In this document: piece by piece, positions 46,175 to 55,913 of the stretch
Numbering within the stretch: the stretch's first letter is position 1
Layout: each line of letters begins with the position of its first letter
NCBI GenBank assembly: GCA_933207985.1
Contig: OW240913.1
Coordinates: 354,241,115 to 354,305,114, forward strand
Direction of reading: 5' to 3'
DNA length: 64,000 nucleotides
Source of the DNA: Pelobates cultripes
Lineage: Eukaryota > Chordata > Amphibia > Anura > Pelobatidae
Translations under genes and position numbers: made by a program
Notes under the pieces: generated by a model
Databases searched by the model: none
What the model saw: only the letters and a program-made list of their open reading frames with translations
What the model was told of the DNA's origin: nothing

Positions 46175-47729
46175 CAGGGAGTGCAGAATTATTAGGCAAA
46201 TGAGTATTTTGACCACATCATCCTCTTTATGCATGTTGTCTTACTCCAAGCTGTATAGGCTCGAAAGCCTACTACCAATTAAGCATATTAGGTGATGTGC
46301 ATCTCTGTAATGAGAATGGGTGTGGTCTAATGACATCAGCACCCTATATCAGGTGTGCATAATTATTAGGCAACTTCCTTTCCTTTGGCAAAATGGGTCA
46401 AAAGAAGGACTTGACAGGCTCAGAAAAGTCAAAAATAGTGAGATATCTTGCAGAGGGATGCAGCACTCTTAAATTGCAAAGCTTCTGAAGCGTGATCATC
46501 GAACAATCAAGCGTTTCATTCAAAATAGTCAACAGGGTCGCAAGAAGCGTGTGGAAAAACCAAGGCGCAAAATAACTGCCCATGAATTGAGAAAAGTCAA
46601 GCGTGCAGCTGCCACGATGCCACTTGCCACCAGTTTGGCCATATTTCAGAGCTGCAACATTACTGGAGTGCCCAAAAGCACAAGTTGTGCAATACTCAGA
46701 GACATGGCCAAGGTAAGAAAGCCTGAAAGACGACCACCACTGAACAAGACACACAAGCTGAAGCGTCAAGACTGGGCCAAGAAATATCTCAAGACTGATT
46801 TTTCTAAGGTTTTATGGACTGATGAAATGAGAGTGAGTCTTGATGGGCCAGATGGATGGGCCCGTGGCTGGATTGGTAAAGGGCAGAGAGCTCCAGTCCG
46901 ACTCAGGCGCCAGCAAGGTGGAGGTGGAGTACTGGTTTGGGCTGGTATCATCAAAGATGAGCTTGTGGGGCCTTTTCGGGTTGAGGATGGAGTCAAGCTC
47001 AACTCCCAGTCCTACTGCCAGTTCCTGGAAGACACCTTCTTCAAGCAGTGGTACAGGAAGAAGTCTGCATCCTTCAAGAAAAACTTGATTTTCATGCAGG
47101 ATAATGCTCCATCACACGCGTCCAAGTACTCCACAGCGTGGCTGGCAAGAAAGGGTATAAAAGAAGGAAATCTAATGACATGGCCTCCTTGTTCACCTGA
47201 TCTGAACCCCATTGAGAACCTGTGGTCCATCATCAAATGTGAGATTTACAAGGAGGAAAACAGTACACCTCTCTGAACAGTGTCTGGGAGGCTGTGGTTG
47301 CTGCTGCACGCAATGTTGATGGTGAACAGATCAAAACACTGACAGAATCCATGGATGGCAGGCTTTTGGGTGTCCTTGCAAAGAAAGGTGGCTATATTGG
47401 TCACTGATTTGTTTTTGTTTTGTTTTTGAATGTCAGAAATGTATATTTGTGAATGTTGAGATGTTATATTGGTTTCACTGGTAATAATAAATAATTGAAA
47501 TGGGTATATTTGTTTTTTGTTAAGTTGCCTAATAATTATGCACAGTAATAGTCACCTGCACACACAGATATCCCCTAACATAGCTAAAACTAAAAACAAA
47601 CTAAAAACTACTTCCAAAAATATTCAGCTTTGATATTAATGAGTTTTTTGGGTTCATTGAGAACATGGTTGTTGTTCAATAATAAAATTAATCCTCAAAA
47701 ATACAACTTGCCTAATAATTCTGCACTCC

Positions 47730-47732
<3 letters not shown>
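46175..47732 (+). mobile_element. Tc1/mariner-superfamily DD37E (TRT-like) element
   Basis: Ends CAGGGAGTGCAGAATTATTA and, inverted, CAGGGAGTGCAGAATTATTA, identical over at least 20 bp, with TA on both sides (46173-46174, 47733-47734). 1558 bp. It inserted at the TA bounding the Tc1 copy on its left. The transposase has 37 residues between second Asp and Glu, the spacing described for the vertebrate TRT group. Confidence 0.92.
46393..47407 (+). pseudogene. DD37E transposase, two frameshifts
   Basis: Starts MGQKKDLTGSEKSKIVRYLA at 46393. A 1-nt shift at about 46480 breaks the first helix-turn-helix. From about 46485 the frame runs open: KRFIQNSQQGRKKR, the second DNA-binding part (ATSLAIFQSCNITGVPKSTS), then VLWTDEMRVSLDGP (first Asp), GGVLVWAGI, FMQDNAPSHAS (second Asp) and [11 protein letters not shown] (Glu). 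A second shift at about 47250 truncates it; the original tail reads on to GGYIGH and a stop at 47407. The catalytic triad is intact, so inactivation looks recent. Confidence 0.9.

Positions 47733-47760
<28 letters not shown>
47733..47760. repeat. (TA)n microsatellite, right part
   Basis: Continuation of the TA run at 44626-44655 on the far side of the two transposons. Confidence 0.9.
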
Positions 47761-47762
<2 letters not shown>

Positions 47763-48210
47763 TAGTTAATACAATGCTAAACAAAAATCTGCACACCAGT
47801 CAAGCCATAAGACTTGCTTTTCCCACAGAAATCCCAAATCAGCAGTGATGTTACAACCGCAAAGGATTCTAGGTGGGCATATGCAAATTAGTTTAACAAA
47901 GAATCACATTTTTGCCTCATTCCATTTTAAACATGGATTCCTTTTAATTTGTGTTTGCAGTATACAACTGCTTGGAACACAATTTAGGATAAGATGCAAA
48001 ACCAGTGAACCACTCATAGACAGCTGTTTCGTTGTTAATGCAACTCTTCAGCATGAGGTTGGTTACTGGTTTGCTTATGGAGGCTTGGTAGTGCTTGTGA
48101 AGCAAGATCCAAATAGATTATGGTGGGGAAAAATTGTGATTGAAAACCCCTTCCACCTGAAGTATGTGGATAGTTAATACAATGCTAAACAAAAATCTGC
48201 ACACCAGTCA
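47761..48210 (-). repeat. 408-bp hammerhead-bearing unit, 1.1 tandem copies
   Basis: A 42-bp sequence (GATAGTTAATACAATGCTAA ... GCACACCAGTCA) occurs perfectly at 47761-47802 and 48169-48210, a period of 408 bp. One complete unit plus 42 bp of a second is present, flanked by TA-rich DNA on both sides. On the minus strand the unit holds a hammerhead ribozyme. Small tandem units with hammerheads are known as newt satellite 2, plant retrozymes and PLE pLTRs. No protein is encoded. An alternative is a 366-bp insert with an unusually long 42-bp target duplication. Confidence 0.75.
48002..48069 (-). ncRNA. Hammerhead ribozyme, type I fold
   Basis: On the minus strand: CUGAAGA, stem II GUUG/CAAC with loop CAUUAA, GAAA, then CAGCUGUC. 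Stem III is A-U, C-G, A-U closing a 2-nt turn; such very short stem III is typical of PLE-type hammerheads. The cleavage site would be after GUC. Stem I is long: CUCAUG pairs with UAUGAG next to the core, then AACCA with UGGUU, then CCAGU with ACUGG, separated by small bulges. All conserved core positions (C3, U4, G5, A6, G8, A9, G12, A13, A14, C17) are present, with no extra base before stem II. I expect self-cleavage, but only the sequence and pairing are observed. Confidence 0.85.
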
Positions 48211-48728
48211 ATATATATATATAGTGTATATTTAATGCATTATCTATATAATGCAATAAACATGAAGGCATTTCACAAATATTATATCTCTTTAAAACTG
48301 TATGATTCATTCTTGCATAATTGTAATGAAAGCCCCTTAAGTAATTACTTGAAAAAGAATAAAATGCAGCAAGGCAAATCTATCCATCCATTGAAATTGA
48401 TATATAGAACTATAAACTGGAGACTGGAAAGCAATGGCAAAATAAATTAGGAGATTGAGAAATACTTTGTGTTCATAAAGATTTGTAATTAAATCTATTT
48501 TATTAGTTAATACAGCAAACATCTTCCGATTAAGTGTTTCTTTTAAGGATTGTAAAACCCATTTTCACTTGTTTAATATTATGTATTATATTTTTAATTT
48601 AGTCCTCTTGTAATATTAATGTTTATGATGCATTATTTTAATTGCATTCATAGCCTCATGGTGTTAAGCTAGTTATGTGACCATAATATAATTTGTTTAA
48701 TGTTACCACGCATGCATTTTTAATTACA
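48211..48728. other. No gene seen
   Basis: AT-rich single-copy-like sequence up to the assembly gap. Confidence 0.5.
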
Positions 48729-48828
48729 NNNNNNNNNNNNNNNNNNNNNNNNNNNNNNNNNNNNNNNNNNNNNNNNNNNNNNNNNNNNNNNNNNNNNNNN
48801 NNNNNNNNNNNNNNNNNNNNNNNNNNNN
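48729..48828. other. Assembly gap (100 N)
   Basis: Exactly 100 N, the conventional placeholder for a gap of unknown size. Distances across it cannot be trusted. Confidence 0.99.
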
Positions 48829-49446
48829 TACTTTATAAATGACTATTTTAGGCATTTAGAACTTGGTCAGCCTCGGAAAATTGTCACACAGAATTTAAAT
48901 TGTGTCTTTATAATATGTGATTGAATTATTTTATGGAAATGAAAGGAGGGTTTGGATAGAATACTGATCTCTTCATTATATTCAGCAGAAAATCAGTCTG
49001 CATAATTGGGATGCACACTGAATATATTTTATTTGAGCTTGTGTTTAAGGTGGGATTCTGTGGTCCCAATGAATATACTATGACCGTTTTTTTCATTTTT
49101 TTATGATTTGTATCCATTCGGGAATTTTAAGAATAAAGTGCTATAGAGAAGACATGTTTTTCAGAACACCATAAATACCATGAAATAGTATAAAGCTGCA
49201 ATCTGTTGCAATCAGTTTTAATTAATTAATTTATTTATTTTATCTCTAAAGGACTAGCAAAGCATGTCGTTGATTTGTAGAAGCAAAACCTACTTAACAT
49301 CTCAAAGAATTTAACTGCATTACTGCGTACAATGAAAGACTACTTTTTCTTAGAAATACTAAGTAAAAGTCACAGAGAATTGCCAAACCGTAGACATTCA
49401 ATGTTTTAACTAATATCATCTAAAGAAAATATACATTTTTAAAAAT
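48829..49446. other. No gene seen
   Basis: AT-rich. Ends at the left 14-bp target copy of the Penelope-like element. Confidence 0.5.
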
Positions 49447-49596
49447 ATATATATAAACCAAAAAAAAACTAAAAAACAACCAACAATATTGTACCTTATA
49501 CACCTTAATATATATGCAAAAGATACTTATCAAACGAAGATGAATACAGCCTCCCTCAGATCGCTTCCCAGCTAGCGATCAACTTGACAGCAAAAT

Positions 49597-50885
49597 GTAG
49601 AAAAAACAACAAGGGAACCGGCTGATAATCTCTACAAAAGTAAATAGAGAAAATATAGTGTAATACAGTTTACAGTATAGACATTGCGCAAATTGAAATG
49701 CACTCACTGGATTTTGGACAAATTGAAGCTTGTAAGGTGCCTTCCCCGGTAGTAGGGGGGGCTAGGGAAATCCCCTGGATATTTTCACTCCAACACAGGA
49801 CTCCGGGTGAAGTTTGAAAAATTGGCTTTAATTCAATATTAAAATAAGTTTAAAAAAGAATAAAATAAATATAAATAAGGTCCTACGCGTTTCGTCCCTT
49901 TAACAAAGTAGGGACTTCCTCAGGGACCACAATATTAAGAAACAATTTGATACAGTACAATCAAAAAACAGCCTAACAAATCCCCACCCGAAAAGTCCTT
50001 TAAATAGGGCTAATCCCTCATCTAAATTCAGTCACATGTTATCCTCAGACTCTCCTCATTAGTCCTCCATTAATAGGGTTCATCTGTTGCCGATCGCGGC
50101 TCCAAGTGTTCACAGCTGATTTCGGAATTGTTCAATAATCCTCCGACAGCTGCCGGCACGGAAGTGCCATGCGTTCCAACTGCGTTCACTAAACCGGAAG
50201 TGGCATGCGTTCCAACCAAGTTGACGGAACCGGAAGTAATATGCGTTCCAAACTCGTTGTTTTGCGTTCCATTTATAATCTGCAATATCTGGCCATAAAA
50301 TACATGTAAATACTTCCACTCTTCCAATCAAAAGTCACTATTAGTGTATTAATCTTATAATTCATACAAGAAATACTATGCTATTCACCATATAAATTCA
50401 ATAACTAAACATAATCCACTCTAATATACCACATGAATGTGATTTAATAATATCAATTAATCCCATATTTTTATGAAAATGTGATTTATATTCATCAGTA
50501 AATTTGTAATAAATGCCAATAAATTCATCAATGTGCTACTTTTTGTGTCAATCATTATTTATTATCCTTTGAAAGAAGGGGAGTTAGATCCTACGCTCAA
50601 GTAGCCAGACAAGATGAACATAATAGTAGATTCAATTCGCAATATAATGAAAAGGAAGAAAATTTTCAGGGGAGAACCCGAGGTCCAAAAGAAAAACCCA
50701 TAACAAATTATTTTCACCCAAGGACTACTCCTTGGGCACATCAAAATCGGTTCTCTCCTTTACAAATAGATTCTCCAAACAAGAGAACACGAATGGAGGA
50801 TTAGAGGATTTAGTACAGAATCAAGTTAGTTTGCAGGCAAAAGCAAGAGAGAAAGGTATATTTAATATATCTGGTTTACCCCTGT
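49597..50885 (+). repeat. Left inverted arm of the PLE (3' side)
   Basis: Reverse complement of 53254-54542, extending at most 2 bp further by chance. Same length with no indel; a handful of substitutions (for example near 49758, 49900 and 50219). It contains a plus-strand copy of the start of the coding region, which runs on into unrelated sequence after GLPL. The inner border lies at GGTTTACCCCTGT (50885). Confidence 0.92.
49879..49928 (-). ncRNA. Hammerhead ribozyme in the PLE left arm (sense strand)
   Basis: Minus strand, same sense as the RT gene and downstream of it. GGUCC and GGACC form stem I; CUGAGGA and GAAA form the core; stem II is GUCCCU or its variant with AGGGAC. Stem III is the minimal A-C/G-U pair in ACGCGU; cleavage is expected after the UA. 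One unpaired A sits between CUGAGGA and stem II, unlike the canonical fold. This copy has ACUUUG in loop II where the other arm has AUUUUG. Confidence 0.75.
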
Positions 50886-51013
50886 TTCTCCCTTTCTTTC
50901 CTCATTCTTCCTTTCTCTCCTCTCACCTTTTATATATACATATATGTAATGTATTACTTGATTTAATACTGAATAGTGAATCTTTTTGTTTAATACTAAA
51001 TAGTGAATTACAA

Positions 51014-53407
51014 TCATAAAAAACACACTAAATCCACTTCAACATTTAAACCTCCTGGTTCCAATGTCTGTAATTTATGGATCCAGTAGGTCTCACGTTG
51101 TGATAGTTTTTTAACTCTATCACCCCCTCTCCAATCTGTTGTTACCCTCTCAATACCAATGCACTTAAATTTTGTAAAAGAAAATAGTGAACAATGATTA
51201 CAGTGAACTGGGATAGAGTGAGTGGCCAAGTTCTTTTTGATATTATTGATATGTTCCATAAACCGAACTTTTAAAAATCTCTTTGTTCTGCCAACATATT
51301 GTTTGCCGCACGGACACTGCAGTAAATAAACTACATAATCCGTGCGGCAATGTATCTCGGTCTTAATGTGGAAAACCTTCCCTGTTGTAAAACTAGAGAA
51401 TTTATCCGTACGTTCTAAATTAACAGTGTGACAAGCTTTGCAAGAATTACAACCCCTAAAAGAATTATTACCCATTGACTTATGACTGTCCTCATGATGT
51501 TTTAAGGCATAACTGGGTGCCAAAATATTTTTAAAATTTTGGTTTTTTCTAAAAATAAGTTTAGGCCGATCTGGTAAAACAGAATTCAATACAGGATCCT
51601 GTTGGAGAATCGACCAATGTTTTTGTAAACTTCTCCTAATTTTAACATGATTGGTACAGTATTGAGTTCTAAAAGTAATTGTATTATCCTGATGAGATTT
51701 AACACTAGGTTTGTCCATAAGGTAATTACCCCTGTCGGATTGTAAAGCCATACGGATTTCCCTATCCAATGTATTCTTTTTATAGCCTCTTTCAATCAAT
51801 TTATCCCTAATGTGGCCAGATTGTGTAATAAAGTAATTGACTTGAGAGCAATTCCTTCTCACCCTAGCGAATTGGCCCTTGGCTATTCCTCTAAGCCAAG
51901 GGCGGTGATGGCAGCTCTGCTGATGAACATATCCATTGCCATCACTGGGTTTGAAGAAACACTTTGTTTTTATGGAATCATTATCACATATTAAGGACAG
52001 ATCCAAAAAACTGATTTCATTCTGATGCCATACAGAAGTGAATTTTAAATTATATTTATTCTGATTTAAATAGTTTTCAAAACATTGAAAAGTAGAAAAT
52101 GACCCCTTCCAAATAATAATAACGTCATCGATATATCTCCGCCAGAGCACCAGGTTCTCCCTCCAGTCATGACCAGCCCAAATGGTAAGATCCTCCCATC
52201 TCCGCATATAGGTATTGGCATAACTGGGGGCGAACCTGGTGCCCATGGCGGTCCCCGTGATTTGTAAATAAAATTTATCATTAAAGAAAAAATAATTATG
52301 TTCTAAAATAAATTTAACTGAATGTAAGATAAACTCTTTGATATCCTGAGGTAAATGTTGGTCTTCAGTCATTAAGTGATTAATTGCTTCCAATCCCAAT
52401 TTATGGCTGATTATAGTATAAAGGGATGACACATCCAATGTGGCCCAACTATAACTAGAATGCCATTCAATATTTTCCAATTCTTGTAGGAATGATTTTG
52501 TGTCTTTGATATAAGATAGGGATCCCTGAGCATACTTCTGTAGGTATGAATCTACAAAAGCTGAGAGGTTGGCGGACAAGGAATCTACTCCACTGATTAT
52601 AGGACGTCCTGGGGGATTGAATAAACGTTTGTGAATTTTAGGAATAAAATAAAAAATTGGAATTCTCGGATTACTGCTGAATAAAAAATCATAATTTGCT
52701 TGTGAAATTGTATCATTAGATCTCGCTTCCTCTAATAAATTCTTTAGAGCCAAATTGAATTCCCTAGTTGGATCCCTTGTTAATATAATGTAAGTTTCAT
52801 CATCACTTAGGATATTTGATGCTTCCTTTAAATAATAATTAGTAGACATAATTACTATACCCCCTCCCTTGTCTGTTTCCTTGATTATAATATCCTCTCT
52901 CTTCTTAAGTTGTTTTAGACATATATCTTCCTCTCTAGTTAAATTCCTATTATTCAAATTATGTTTATTAATCACTGTTTTAAACTCCCTATCCACTAAT
53001 TTTTCAAAAATCTCTAAATATGGACCTCTGTTTTGTGTAGGATAAAAATGTGATTTAGGTCTAAATTTTCGATTTCTTAGTTCCTCCTCATTCATAATTG
53101 GAGTCATTATCTGACTAGATTGTAACATAAAATGTCTCTTTAATGTTAATGACCTAATGTATTTTTTTAAATCTATATATAAATTAAACTCATTTGATGT
53201 TCTATTGGGTGCAAACTTCATACCCTTTGATAATAACTGTATCTCACTTTCTGACAGGGGTAAACCAGATATATTAAATATACCTTTCTCTCTTGCTTTT
53301 GCCTGCAAACTAACTTGATTCTGTACTAAATCCTCTAATCCTCCATTCGTGTTCTCTTGTTTGGAGAATCTATTTGTAAAGGAGAGAACCGATTTTGATG
53401 TGCCCAA
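51014..53407 (-). CDS. Penelope-like RT with GIY-YIG endonuclease (797 codons open)
   Basis: Makes reverse transcriptase and endonuclease for the element. Residue positions: ETDKGGGIVI (177-186) and FYFIPKIHK (252-260) are N-terminal RT blocks; LDVSSLYT (324-331) carries motif A Asp; GTAMGTRFAPSYAN (385-398) is motif B; YIDD (425-428) is the catalytic motif C. A Cys cluster CNSCKACH (653-660) precedes the GIY-YIG domain: VVYLL...QYVG (692-706), Arg715, His719, and the catalytic Glu in RETYW (772). All key residues are present and the length fits a PLE core. The listed first codon is TTG. There is no in-frame ATG before Met63, and the true N-terminal region (RRGVRSYAQVARQD...) is in another frame that stops at 53335-53337. 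So the core is intact but the natural start is cut off by a frameshift, or an internal start is used. The stop is 27 codons past the catalytic Glu. Confidence 0.9.
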   Translation of the reverse strand: MGTSKSVLSFTNRFSKQENTNGGLEDLVQNQVSLQAKAREKGIFNISGLPLSESEIQLLSKGMKFAPNRTSNEFNLYIDLKKYIRSLTLKRHFMLQSSQIMTPIMNEEELRNRKFRPKSHFYPTQNRGPYLEIFEKLVDREFKTVINKHNLNNRNLTREEDICLKQLKKREDIIIKETDKGGGIVIMSTNYYLKEASNILSDDETYIILTRDPTREFNLALKNLLEEARSNDTISQANYDFLFSSNPRIPIFYFIPKIHKRLFNPPGRPIISGVDSLSANLSAFVDSYLQKYAQGSLSYIKDTKSFLQELENIEWHSSYSWATLDVSSLYTIISHKLGLEAINHLMTEDQHLPQDIKEFILHSVKFILEHNYFFFNDKFYLQITGTAMGTRFAPSYANTYMRRWEDLTIWAGHDWRENLVLWRRYIDDVIIIWKGSFSTFQCFENYLNQNKYNLKFTSVWHQNEISFLDLSLICDNDSIKTKCFFKPSDGNGYVHQQSCHHRPWLRGIAKGQFARVRRNCSQVNYFITQSGHIRDKLIERGYKKNTLDREIRMALQSDRGNYLMDKPSVKSHQDNTITFRTQYCTNHVKIRRSLQKHWSILQQDPVLNSVLPDRPKLIFRKNQNFKNILAPSYALKHHEDSHKSMGNNSFRGCNSCKACHTVNLERTDKFSSFTTGKVFHIKTEIHCRTDYVVYLLQCPCGKQYVGRTKRFLKVRFMEHINNIKKNLATHSIPVHCNHCSLFSFTKFKCIGIERVTTDWRGGDRVKKLSQRETYWIHKLQTLEPGGLNVEVDLVCFL

Positions 53408-53595
53408 GGAGTAGTCCTTGGGTGAAAATAATTTGTTATGGGTTTTTCTTTTGGACCTCGGGTTCTCCCCTGAAAATTTTCTTCCTTTTCATTATATTGC
53501 GAATTGAATCTACTATTATGTTCATCTTGTCTGGCTACTTGAGCGTAGGATCTAACTCCCCTTCTTTCAAAGGATAATAAATAATGATTGACACA
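53335..53595 (-). pseudogene. PLE N-terminal coding part in a shifted frame
   Basis: The minus strand reads FERRGVRSYAQVARQD, NSQYNEKEENFQGRTRG, FHPRTTPWAHQNRFSPLQ, SPNKRTRMED and then TAG. The composition matches the basic, low-complexity leader that precedes the RT in PLE proteins. A 1-nt shift next to the stop would join it to LEDLVQNQ of the long frame. The same shift exists in the left arm (plus strand, stop at 50802-50804), so it predates or was copied during arm formation. Confidence 0.6.
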
Positions 53596-53868
53596 AAAAG
53601 TAGCACATTGATGAATTTATTGGCATTTATTACAAATTTACTGATGAATATAAATCACATTTTCATAAAAATATGGGATTAATTGATATTATTAAATCAC
53701 ATTCATGTGGTATATTAGAGTGGATTATGTTTAGTTATTGAATTTATATGGTGAATAGCATAGTATTTCTTGTATGAATTATAAGATTAATACACTAATA
53801 GTGACTTTTGATTGGAAGAGTGGAAGTATTTACATGTATTTTATGGCCAGATATTGCAGATTATAAAT

Positions 53869-53992
53869 GGAACGCAAAACAACGAGTTTGGAACGCATAT
53901 TACTTCCGGTTCCGTCAACGTGGTTGGAACGCATGCCACTTCCGGTTTAGTGAACGCAGTTGGAACGCATGGCACTTCCGTGCCGGCAGCTG
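53869..53992 (+). repeat. Three-fold 33-36-bp minisatellite in the PLE arm
   Basis: GGAACGCAT followed by RYCACTTCCGG-like sequence repeats three times, with TTTGGAACGCAT, GTTGGAACGCAT and GTTGGAACGCAT starts. The mirror copy lies at about 50147-50270. It may vary in copy number between PLE copies. Confidence 0.75.
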
Positions 53993-54210
53993 TCGGAGGA
54001 TTATTGAACAATTCCGAAATCAGCTGTGAACACTTGGAGCCGCGATCGGCAACAGATGAACCCTATTAATGGAGGACTAATGAGGAGAGTCTGAGGATAA
54101 CATGTGACTGAATTTAGATGAGGGATTAGCCCTATTTAAAGGACTTTTCGGGTGGGGATTTGTTAGGCTGTTTTTTGATTGTACTGTATCAAATTGTTTC
54201 TTAATATTGT

Positions 54211-54260
54211 GGTCCCTGAGGAAGTCCCTATTTTGTTAAAGGGACGAAACGCGTAGGACC
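54211..54260 (+). ncRNA. Hammerhead ribozyme in the PLE right arm (antisense)
   Basis: Mirror copy of 49879-49928. Plus strand, so antisense to the RT gene and upstream of it. All core bases and the GGUCC/GGACC stem are kept. It would act on a transcript leaving the element rightward, not on the mRNA. Confidence 0.75.
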
Positions 54261-54556
54261 TTATTTATATTTATTTTATTCTTTTTTAAACTTATTTTAA
54301 TATTGAATTAAAGCCAATTTTTCAAACTTCACCCGGAGTCCTGTGTTGGAGTGAAAATATCCAGGGGATTTCCCTAGCCCCCCCTACTATCGGGGAAGGC
54401 ACCTTACAAGCTTCAATTTGTCCAAAATCCAGTGAGTGCATTTCAATTTGCGCAATGTCTATACTGTAAACTGTATTACACTATATTTTCTCTATTTACT
54501 TTTGTAGAGATTATCAGCCGGTTCCCTCGTTGTTTTTTCTACATATATATAAACCA

Positions 54557-55167
54557 GTTGAGATTTGTGAAAATTAAGCTGAATTTCTTGATCCACAGTG
54601 TGAATTTTAAAGCAATATTTTAAAAGTTAAAAGGGATACAGAACACAGAGTTTCTGACCCAGATACATGTATTTATCGAAAAATATGAAAAGCATGCTCA
54701 TTTAAAGGATTAATTAAATCAGGACTTGTATTGAATTCAAATATTTAGGAGCTTATTCCCAGAAGATTGAATACTTGTGAAATGAGAAGGGAATTACAAA
54801 CTCAACTAAAATTTTTTGACTCAACTAGTATTGAGTCAAATTTCAGCACTGCCATATTGTTTGGCCGTTTATACAAGTTTACCCCTTTTTTTCTTTGTTT
54901 AAGTTTCTCTTAAACTCATTACAGTGTATCCTCTAAGACATTGCTATTATCATTACCATTAGTACTATTCATATCAGTTATTCTTCTTTGCTAATAAGGG
55001 CTCTACAGACCACTTTACTGCATGCAGCCAAGACTATATACATTTATAGACCAGAGAACTTGTCACTTGGACACAGCATGTTCAGCATCTAATTATTATA
55101 AGACACTTTGTCATCTATATTTGAGACAGAAGCATGGGATGAATGCTATCCTACTATACTCTGAGCC
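54557..55167. other. No gene seen
   Basis: AT-rich single-copy-like DNA between two PLE insertions. Confidence 0.5.
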
Positions 55168-55860
55168 TGATTTAATATACACGAAAAACAAAAATAGCTA
55201 GATTGGAAGGATATCCCCAAAGAGGTCCTTCAAATAACTGATATAAGAGATATATACACCATAAATACAAAATCTCTTAGAGAATTCTTGAAAGGTATAT
55301 AGAATATAAGCAATAGAGACTCTAGTATCTCTAATAAGTCAAAAAGTATCTTAGGGCAAAAAATAATAGATATAGGAGCAGATAAGCTTTATTAACCTCA
55401 TAATGCCCAAAAGAAACTAAAATGTAAACGGTGGCTGATGAGATACAAACTATATCCCCCCCTTATTGTCTAAACTGGGAGTAAGTTTGTAACAATCCAC
55501 AATCATCAGTTCGATCTACACAGCCGGGAATAGAGCTTGCTGTTGTGAGGGAAGCTGATAAATGTCTGGTCTAAAGATCCAATAGACTAAATCTGCTATT
55601 GATATACAGAACTGCTGCAGTAGACACCGCTAAGCTTGTTCCCTATAAACTCCTATAAACACCTTCGTGGGTGTTCTATACTAAAGCTACTATTAAACCC
55701 AGTGTCTACATCAGCCCTCGATAAAGTACTAGATAATGCTTAGGCTATATACATCAACAAAACTACTCACTACAGAAAAGTGAAAAATAAAAGATAAAAA
55801 ACGAATCCCTTCAGGTGCATAGTGCTAAGTGAAGTGAAGGGATAAAGAGCTGAAACACCC

Positions 55861-55896
55861 GACGCGCGTTTCGGAGTGCGAGGACTCCTTCGTCAG
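55861..55896 (-). ncRNA. Hammerhead core, left arm of palindrome
   Basis: Minus strand: CUGACGA, A, GGAGU...ACUCC stem II, GAAA, CGCGCGUC. Cleavage after GUC. Stem I has only about three pairs (CCC with GGG), so folding may be weak. An extra A before stem II, as in the 49879 copy. Confidence 0.65.
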
Positions 55897-55913
55897 GGGC
55901 TAACGAAGGAGTG

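Larger units (their letters stand above)
49461..54542 (-). mobile_element. Penelope-like element with inverted pLTRs
   Basis: Flanked by a 14-bp direct repeat ATATATATAAACCA (49447-49460, 54543-54556). Structure from right to left (element sense is minus): a 1.29-kb arm holding the 5' leader and the first 51 codons of the long frame, the RT-endonuclease body, a short 3' UTR, an inverted copy of the first arm, and a 134-bp tail ending in a GTTGGTTG/T-rich motif next to the target copy. Both arms carry a hammerhead. PLEs use a target-primed mechanism with an RT related to telomerase and are known to carry partial terminal repeats, in direct or inverted array, and short extensions beyond them. 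The arms are almost identical, so insertion is recent. Confidence 0.92.
53254..54542 (-). repeat. Right inverted arm of the PLE (5' side)
   Basis: The element's 5' terminal region: leader, hammerhead in antisense, a three-fold GGAACGCAT...ACTTCCGG minisatellite, then the N-terminal coding region. It ends at CTAC next to the target duplication. Confidence 0.92.

Noticed and set aside
50732..51019. 95-codon plus-strand frame identical at its start to the PLE protein
   Set aside because: It is the inverted-arm copy of the 5' coding region running out into 3' UTR sequence, not a separate gene.
51014..53407. Retrovirus-like or LINE reverse transcriptase
   Set aside because: The KETDKGGGIV and FYFIPKIHK blocks and the C-terminal GIY-YIG domain place it with Penelope-like elements; there is no integrase, protease or APE domain.
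55432..55460. CTGATGA in the palindromic PLE arm as an extra ribozyme
   Set aside because: The downstream sequence lacks GAAA in the right position and cannot form stem II.
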